Source: Lumnitzera littorea (lineage: Eukaryota; Streptophyta; Magnoliopsida; Myrtales; Combretaceae). Taken from it: DNA of 64,000 bases. This document shows positions 56,330 through 64,000 of the stretch, piece by piece; positions within the stretch are counted from its first letter, which is position 1, and every line of letters starts with the position of its first letter. The notes under the pieces are model-generated. The model saw nothing but the letters and a program-made list of their open reading frames with translations, did not search any database and was not told the DNA's origin. The translations under genes were made by a program, and so were the position numbers. Location: the NCBI GenBank assembly GCA_024138015.1, contig JAMXBB010000009.1, forward strand, positions 41,175,025 through 41,239,024, read 5' to 3'.

Positions 56330-59300
56330 TAGCTCAGCCTTTGTTCGGTTCGAGTGGTTCGGCATATGTTCAAGCTTGGTAGGTGCGCAAGCTGATCAGG
56401 ACAAGCTTAGCAACGCTGTAATAGGTTGTTCGGAGACTTCATTTGGCATTATTGCTACAACAGTTCGGCATAATTGCCATGGAATTGCTGCGACTGTTTA
56501 CCTTATGGGGTTGGAATTTTTATTAAATAAATAACTAACTCGGCATCCCAGCTACTGTTGTAGACAAATAAAAATGGCTCGGCATCAAGTACTCAGCAAG
56601 GGGACAACTTACGCAATAGAATGAATAGCTCGGTATACTCGTTGTCTTTTACTCAAGCGTAAAAATATGCTCGCAATTTGACTCATGCTTCGGTATACTT
56701 TGAGAATTCCAAGAGAGCATGTATGTGTTTATGATGTTCCACGAAACTACTTGTCCGTGTTCTGTTGTGAGAACTAAGAACATTTATCTTTGATTTTGAG
56801 AACTGGCCCACTATATATAATGAAAGCTTCTCTGTAGCCAGTGTTGATAAAGTATTCGAATCTGGCTTGAAAAAGATCCAACTCATCACTTTATCCATGT
56901 AAGACAACTAGCTCGGCAAATATTCACGGCCACCTGGCTTGGATGTACTGCAAATCGAAACTCAGAGCTCGGCAAGTGGAGAATATAGGTAGGCTATTTG
57001 GCCATGTAGCTCGGAGCTTGGAGGAAATTCACAGGAGCTTGGCTCGTAAGGCATTTAAATCAGCTAAAACTACTTGGCATCTTTACTAGACATTTGTGGG
57101 GAGCACAGACTTCAGCTTGGCTTTTGTTAAATTTACTAACTCACGTGTGTGACCAGGGGAGAGTCCAGCATTTCAACGAACAATACTCATACTAACATAG
57201 TGCCAATAATTCCACCCATGAAGCAATTTCACACCCGACCTTCCAGTGTTATACGGGAGAATTTTCTTAGGGCTTTTAGTTTGACATAGGTCATGGTGGA
57301 GCGACAAGCTCGGCTAGCAGCTGAAATTAGATTTCTATAGCTCAGATGAACTCATGTTTGATGCATAAGGGAACTCAGAGTACTTATAACAGTTTTCCAA
57401 TTTTAACACCTTTTGAAGCTACCAACTTTCCAGTACTCACTTGGTCCATTGTTTCCTTCGAAGCTGACTTCTTCCTAAATTGCTGCTCTGCTCTTGTTCA
57501 GGCAATGATAAAAAAGAACGGTTTAGCCAAAAATAAATAGAGACATACACTAAGTTGCTACAAAACTCTGAGCGCTTGTCTATGAACGGCTCTGCCACAG
57601 ACAGCTCAGCAAAAGATTTCCTAGCCAAATTCGGGTCAGTATGGCATGGATTTTACTGAAGGGGATTTTTCGCTACTCAGGACTGAAGTGTGTGGCCAGG
57701 AGAGCGAAGACTTGAAGTGCAACAGAACTCAATTGTGGCTTGATGGAGCAAGATGCTATGAGCTCCATGGGTGCAAGCTATTGATATGTCTGAATCCACT
57801 GTCGTGAGCTCGAGCACTACAGTACGGCTTGGGAAAGGATAGAACTTGACTTAGCCCATATTGGTCTTGTTAGCACGCAAGCGTGCACAACATTTGCGCA
57901 CGAAGGAGCAGCTCGGAATTCAATTTAGGAAGCTATTTATGACATGGAGTACAGCAAAGTGATGTTATCTCGCTGTTATTAAGGAGAATGGCTGAATTAA
58001 AAGTTGAGCCCGGCACATCGTTGCTTCGAACACTTGAAGAGCTCGGCAAAAAGCTATTGCAGCTCAACTCCTTAGATGAATCCTGCTTGGTGCCTATCAA
58101 TTAATAGTACGATGGCCTTCTAGAATTTCATTATGTGAAGCCCGGATCATTGAGATAGACATGTCAGTTGTCACTATAAGGAACTCGGGCACGTGCAACT
58201 TGGTATTGTTGTTGGATCTCGGACGACAAGAATTGCTGTTGTGAAGGCCTCAGGTGCTAGTTGCTTACGCTTGGATTCATTGGATAACAACAGTTTAAAT
58301 TGATAGCATGTATGCTCGGCTTTACGACTACTTTTTCATGTTCAAGCTTTGTTCAGTCTTCGACTCGATTTACTTGGGCATGCATGCTTATAAGGGTTAA
58401 TTCTTAGTTGCTCTGTGCTTAGCTTAACTATTATGTGGACAATCTCGCATAGCTTGAATTCGAAGTACTCGACTTTGTCAAATTCTTGCTTAGCTTGACT
58501 GTCATACGCTTGAGCTGTCTTGAACAATATGACTCGGCATGTGGTAGCCCGGCCTGCTACCGTTATGAGCTTCTTTGGATTCATTTGACGAGCATATGGA
58601 AATTGATCACTCTTCAACATGCTCGGATAAATTGTTGTTACTTGGTATGGCCACTCTTTGTTCACTTGGGTCCAAAATAGCTCGGCACACTTGGAGTTGC
58701 TTGGAAGTGCAAGAAACAGAGTGACGAACAATGTAATTCGGCGTGGCATACCGTGTGACAAACATCTTGAGTCGGCGTGGTAATGAAGTTGGTCGCTAAG
58801 TCGACAGCACACACTTGGCAAAGAGATGGACAATTACTCAGCCTGAAGGAGTTCGAAATAATGTGGTTCCAACTTGAAGAGCTCGGCATTTACTAAATTT
58901 CGGACTGGCCACTGTACTGTTGCGAGTTCTTAGTAGTGCTCTGCATTTATATGAGCAGTTACTCGGTATGAGCTTAGCTCTATAGTTTGTCATACTCATG
59001 CACAATGTATGATGCACACACAAGAAGCTCAGACACGCGGCTGCAACTATTCATTATTCAATCTACTGGAACTCATTGGCTTACAACAGCTCTGTAAGAT
59101 GCTCCAAGCTCCGACTTCGAAACAACGAAAAACAACTCCACAGTTCGAAACAATCTAAACAAAAAACGAGCTGAAGAGCAACTTTACTGAGCAGCTTATG
59201 CATCAAATGGAGTTCAACATTGGGTATCTTGGCTTGCTAACGTTTAGCTACTATGGGGTGCATATATGGAGATTAGCAATATTAAGTGCTGGTCGGACTT

Positions 59301-59600
59301 TTAGTGCAGATAGGAGTTCGAGTGTTGGTGCAAGGAGAAACTTGGACAAGCTTTTCTCGAGCTTCATTGTAAGTGGTTCAGCATGTCGGGTATTCACCAC
59401 AATAGCTCTGCCAAGGTCGGATTGCCTCTCGATTTAGTTTTTTACCAAATTGGTTTCTATAAAGTGGGATCTGAGCCAGGAAGTGCTCAGCTGACGAGTT
59501 AAACTTCGACCACCTATGCGTGCCAAAGCTTGGTTGTTGTGGGAAACAACTCGGCTTTGGTAACTACCTAAAGATGATCTGCAAAAAGACTACAAATTTG
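56330..59600. repeat. GCTCGGCA-rich region of element E
   Basis: A less AT-rich, irregular region in which GCTCGGCA recurs exactly at 56,577, 56,911, 56,967, 58,041, 58,680 and 58,881, with about twenty near copies (ACTCGGCAT, GTTCGGCAT, GCTCGGCT, GCTCGGTA). Two stretches (56,336-56,480 and 59,292-59,427) align loosely over about 130 bp. It looks like a very degenerate long-period repeat. Open frames here, up to 163 codons on the minus strand (58,342-58,833), overlap in several frames and show no domain. Confidence 0.5.
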
Positions 59601-60353
59601 TCATATGTGAGTCGAACTCGTCATGAAATGAAATCATCTTGTAACCATGTGCAATAATAGTATGCGAGTGTGCTTCGTTGGACAGCAAAACTTTTCTTCA
59701 GCAAGTACCATTAAACACACCCAATTTGTATAATTAAAGAAAATCAGGTGTTACAAGAAGTTTTAGTTATGAAGCCAATGGCGATAGTTATAAACCATAA
59801 GAAGATGATTTGGTTTCTTGAACATGAAAACTCACAAGAAGGCAACGGTTATGAGATAGGTGGTGAATGAAGTTGCGACAGTTACACTTTCAAAGAAGGA
59901 AACCGTTAATGTTATCTTCTTTGAAGCTCACATATTTTCCAAAAACAAATGCAGCATCGTAGTTGTGCCTTCGAAAAACATGATTACGAAAGCGACTCCT
60001 CTTGGCTTCCTTCCAAGTGTTTTCTAAAAATGAATTTTAAACGTAGTCACATGCAGAGATGTGTAATTTTACTTATATAAGACATATCTAAACATCTATG
60101 ATCAAAGAAATACGGCAAAGAGAAACAAGTAATGGCCTGTTGATTTAAAGCGAGAAACAAATGGCCGAAAATACCAATAAACTGAAAACCGCTTTGCCAA
60201 ATGTAAAGAAAAATGGAGAAAAAAGACTACACTGAATCAGATGCAGTAGAATTCATAAAAGGATAGAACGTCTTGCTAGCTCCTTTTCAAATAACATTAA
60301 GAATTGTAGCAATAAATTATACGTTTCCACAGACAATGCCAATTGTTAACTAT
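59601..60353. other. Element E internal region, right
   Basis: Non-coding, without the GCTCGGCA word. No polypurine tract is visible before the right terminal repeat. Confidence 0.4.
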
Positions 60354-60655
60354 TGATGTTCATTCTAGTATAGAAGTACCTACAAAACAAGAATACGGTT
60401 ACAGGGGGCATTGGAGGATATTCCAATGTAACCACTCTGATGTCTAAGTAAACCCTATTATTATGTGAAGAGAATTGTCAAATGATTATGATAGTAAGAG
60501 AATGAAAAAGAGGGTCTCCTTCCTTAGGGGTCTTGTATCATATTTATAGCGGGCAAGTCAATACGTGTATCTGAATGAACCATAGGACTTGGACGTAAGC
60601 CTTAGTGTTGCTAATTTAGGCCTTTAGTCTATTTTGCTAAAAAATGCTACCAACA
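60354..60655 (+). repeat. Element E right terminal repeat
   Basis: 302 bp, TGATGTTCA..TACCAACA, colinear with 54,837-55,138. Confidence 0.8.
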
Positions 60656-61082
60656 CCTTCATAACTAAGTTGGTGAGAAATACTCCTGCTTTTCTCAACC
60701 TCTTTTGTATGCGGGAACTAAAGTTGCATTCCTCGTTTAGCTATAAGTTGATTAAGATCATGAGATTCCACCAGTGCTTAAAGATCTACTCCCTAAGCCA
60801 AGTGGAGAAACGACATCTTCATCATCTCAACTGCGACCTAAATCATCTCCTTCAAAATTTTGTAAGATTCAGAGGATGATGAGAAAAATACCAAAGAGGT
60901 AGAGGCCTTTGTTATATGAGGTAGATTCAATTGAGGCTAAAGTGGATGTACTCCTTTCCTATCATGGTATCTAGCTACCCTAGTCACCACCTCTACCAAA
61001 CCTTGACTCGAATGAAGAGACTAAGGAGGTAGAGATTGAAGAGGGCAAGGATGAAGAGGAAGAAGATGAAGATGATGAGTGA
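60656..61082 (+). pseudogene. Copy G of the Athila-like ORF, right part
   Basis: Continues ORF G after element E: FITKLVRNTPAF follows on from HVPFVS at 54,810-54,832, matching the PFPSLIT-type motif of plant Athila-like proteins. After a frame change it ends in an acidic tail (KDEEEEDEDDE) at TGA 61,080-61,082. Element H's ORF ends in a similar acidic tail. The stop lies 294 bp before GGACAATGTACA, versus 307 bp in H. Confidence 0.7.
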
Positions 61083-61417
61083 TTTTTCTTTGCATTTTTA
61101 TTTTTATTCAAATGATTGCATCCAACTTTGATATTTGAATTAGTAGTATTCTTCTTATTTAGATTATTTAGTCCATTTAGCTTCTTCTTTTCATTTTATA
61201 GTTAGCTCTTTTATTTTACAGAGGAAACTTCGAGCTTAATCGAATCAATGGTATATACATCTTGGACTTCAAGAAATTTTTAAAGATCAATGCCAAAAAT
61301 TGAGAAGTTCCAATTCTTTTTCTTTTTAGTTTTCTCCCATATCATTATGAATTGTATTGCTATAATGTACATGAAGGACAATGTACAACTTAAGTATGAG
61401 GGAGATAATAGGATATA
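61083..61417 (+). other. 3' untranslated region of copy G
   Basis: Contains GGACAATGTACA (61,376-61,387) followed by a purine-rich GAGGGAGATAATAGG, the same signature as in H. Cut at 61,418 by the next LTR. Confidence 0.6.
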
Positions 61418-64000
61418 TGTCACATCTTAGCATAGCACGGAATGCGCCATCACACAGGAATACCTATTCAAAACTTAAATCAATCTTTTCATTCATCAAA
61501 AGACAACTTTATTTGCATGATAAAGGAGTTGCTAATTGAAGTTCAGTTGGATATTCTGTTACAACTTATGTGTACAACATAATATTTACATCAAAACATG
61601 AACTAGCTTTTTTCCTTTGTCATCTTTATAATAATAGGATTCCTGACTTAATACAGGTTCCATACAAAAGTCGCTGACTCTAACCTACACTCTTAGTATA
61701 TATATCCCCCCTTAGTGTTGGGCCCTTCATAATGCAGTTAACTTAAGGATAAAACGTTTTATCCCCTCAGCTACTAAAGTTAAGTAAGAGTGAATAACAA
61801 ACAACATAATATAGACAATATTGCATATCACAATTAAAACATATCAATCATAACCCGTAGCTTCAACTTCACATAAGTATCCACCCAACCAGGCATTTAT
61901 TGCTTGCAATGCAATACGCTATGCTCATGTACATAGCATGCATCGATACTGATATCCTATGCCTTCTAGTTTTCTTCTAATTAGTCGACATAGCCAGGCA
62001 TTTGGATACAACATCTAGGAACCTATAGGCAATAAGGAGCTACCTAGGAATAGAACCCCGACCAAATTGGACTACATACTATAGTATACTATTTTCAAAA
62101 ACAGTAACAAGGAGCTTCTTGGAAGTAGGACCCTCATCTTTGCTTTACACAATTTGACTATATACTGTAGTTCACCAAATCAAAGTGGTAACACTACTAA
62201 ATTAGACCATATACTATCGTCTATCAAATTAAAGTGGCAACACTACCAAATTAGACCGCATATTGTAATTTACCAAATTTAATTATCAAAATTGTCCTAA
62301 TGAATAGGCAATATAATCTATATACTTTCAAAAAATGAGTTCATAAAGGCGTATTCTTTCATTGATCACTTAAAAGTCTTATTTTGAAAGTTTTGACCCA
62401 TAGGTCCCTTTTTATGCCATGCCATCATATGCAATAACAACTTAACCTAATGATTTGAATATAGTTTTTGAACTCTCTTTAGCGGAATTCTAGTATCTTA
62501 CTTAGGGTTCACTTAAGTGAACACCTAGAAAATTGAGTTAACAATTACTCAACTTTCCTAGTTAGCACAACATTTATAAACACAATTCATCACCTAACGT
62601 AACAACATAACAATTCAACTAAGGTATGGTCACTGTCATTCATAATCACTACATCAACATCCACTATAGTAGCATATCAATTCATCCAAGATATACTCAT
62701 ATTCAATCAATACAGCATGCAGTGTTATGAGTAGTAATATATCTATTCTAAGCATGGGTTAAATCTACTTATCTAGACTCAATAATAGTGCAAAATCTTA
62801 AACTCCGCCACGTGATCCTTCCTTACTTATCACACTTATGAAAATATAACATAATCTTCAAATCAAGTATGGGTTAAACCTAAACTGTTATAAACTTTCA
62901 TTTTCGTATTTTTAAACTTCGTTTGACCGTATCTCACTCATTTCTTATCCGATTTCAATAAACTTTATATCGTCACGATCGTTATTTTGAGTACTATTAA
63001 GATATCTTAAGAATCAAGTCTTTCAATATTATCAAAGTTCAAAAATACCTTTTGATATTACCAATTCGACCGTATGTTATTATAAATTCATAATTAATCT
63101 AAATAAACCCTAAATATAAATTAAAAATCCTATATTTTCTCATTTTCTAAGCTGGTCAACATTCATTATGTACCTAGAAACATTAATCCTTTACATATTT
63201 AAGAAATATCACATTAGTACTAATTACTATATCATATTTTAGGCTAATATATAGGTTTATAATATGAAAATACATAATAAATAGTATACAAGCCTGATTA
63301 ATTCCACAAAAAAATCTATAGACTCACAAAAATATGTAGTTTAAATATTAACCATGAATTATACTGAACTAGCTATTATCTATTTTTACGAAATTATCAA
63401 TTTTAACTCAAAATTAATGAAAATTAATCAAATTAGTGAATTTAGTCACAAAATAAAATTCAAGTGTCCTAAACATCATTATGAACTTCTAAGAATCATA
63501 ATACATAGGGCTCCTACTTTGATTTTGTTAAAAACTCATTAATTCCATAAAACAATGAAATTTCCTATTTTATCCAAAATAATTACAATAAATAGTAAAC
63601 ATGATTTTTTTAAAAAATTATTATTACTATAATTAAATACATATATTAAGTATGTTATGTACAAATTTTCAACTTGAAAGGAAATTATTTAATATTTCTA
63701 AAATTTAATTCAATTTTCATCCAAAAAGAGCCATTTCTTGAAAACCTTATATTTCTAATAATTATTTCACTAAAATAAAATTACTACATTAATCTACATA
63801 CAACATAACTCTAGAAAAGCAAGTTTCATAATTAAATAACATCATTTGCTATTTTTACAAAATTTGCAAATTTTCAGCTAGAAATTTAGTTTACTTGAAC
63901 CAGCCACCCTCCAACCACCCAACCTTATCGAAACACCTCTTTTAGTGGTGCTTTCCTTGACCCCAAATGGCCATTGCAACAAGACTCTTATAACCCTTTA
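61418..64000 (-). mobile_element. LTR of a minus-strand element, running off the window
   Basis: Begins TGTCACATCTTAGCATAGCAC, the reverse complement of a GGGATGTGACA-type LTR end. Text near 62,920-62,990 (ACCGTATCTCACTCATTTCTTATCCG) matches blocks at about 3,665 and 10,720 in the other two minus-strand LTRs. The remainder is AT-rich with no gene. Either a solo LTR or the 3' LTR of an element that continues to the right. Confidence 0.5.

Larger units (their letters stand above)
54837..60655. mobile_element. Element E: 302-bp terminal direct repeats around non-coding DNA
   Basis: 5,819 bp. Both terminal repeats are exactly 302 bp, begin TGAT, end CAACA and have no net indel, so they behave as LTRs. 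The interruption of ORF G confirms insertion: coding text before 54,836 joins that after 60,656. No gag, pol, primer site or polypurine tract is seen, so it would be a large non-autonomous derivative (LARD-like). Flanks CCTAT and CCTTC match at only three of five bases. Orientation is unknown; the TATA-like text suggests plus. Confidence 0.62.

Noticed and set aside
58342..58833. 163-codon minus-strand open frame in element E
   Set aside because: Long for the region, but other frames overlap it on both strands, the region is less AT-rich (fewer chance stops), its composition follows the GCTCGGCA word, and no domain or start context supports it.

Overview
This is an AT-rich stretch of plant nuclear DNA that I read as pericentromeric or other heterochromatic sequence. 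No intact host gene, rRNA, tRNA or CRISPR array is visible. Almost everything recognisable is decayed LTR retrotransposon of the Ty3/gypsy superfamily, inserted inside other retrotransposons. The plant assignment rests on plant-type LTR lineages: CRM-like chromoviruses with initiator-tRNA-Met primer sites, Ogre/Tat elements with two RNase H domains, and Athila-like ORFs. Nonsense codons are mostly TAG, TAA or TGA where family alignments expect CAG, CAA, CGA or TGG, as expected from long cytosine methylation and deamination. The species cannot be told from the sequence.

Layout. 1-13.6 kb: old LTR and UTR debris, a truncated minus-strand Tat-lineage pol remnant (5.64-7.69 kb) and a candidate minus-strand solo LTR (9.26-11.80 kb). 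13.6-31.4 kb: an approximately 48-bp tandem array, followed by an 86-bp array, split by element A (13,863-29,269), a CRM-like chromovirus. A is itself broken by element B (16,270-21,844, CRM-like, most of gag lost) and element C (22,154-25,498, gag only, no pol). Terminal repeats and 5-bp target duplications support each step. 31.67-34.05 kb: an Ogre-type LTR, plus strand. 34.05-36.13 kb: element D, the 3' half of another A-family copy.

36.1-38.0 kb and 52.1-54.5 kb: element H, an Athila-like ORF with its 3' UTR and LTR, split by a 14-kb minus-strand Ogre/Tat element (38,042-52,052). The Ogre element still shows ORF1, gag-protease, RT, RNase H, a second archaeal-type RNase H, integrase, primer site and LTRs. 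54.5-61.4 kb: a second Athila-like ORF (G), split by element E (54,837-60,655), which has 302-bp direct terminal repeats around 5.2 kb of non-coding sequence rich in the word GCTCGGCA. 61.4-64.0 kb: another minus-strand LTR fragment running off the window.

No gene here is likely to make a working protein. The main value is the insertion order (array, then A, then B and C; H, then Ogre; G, then E), two non-autonomous designs (C and E), and conserved regulatory-looking blocks in the Ogre LTRs. Boundaries given to the base come from matching repeat ends by eye. Domain calls come from motif reading without database searches.
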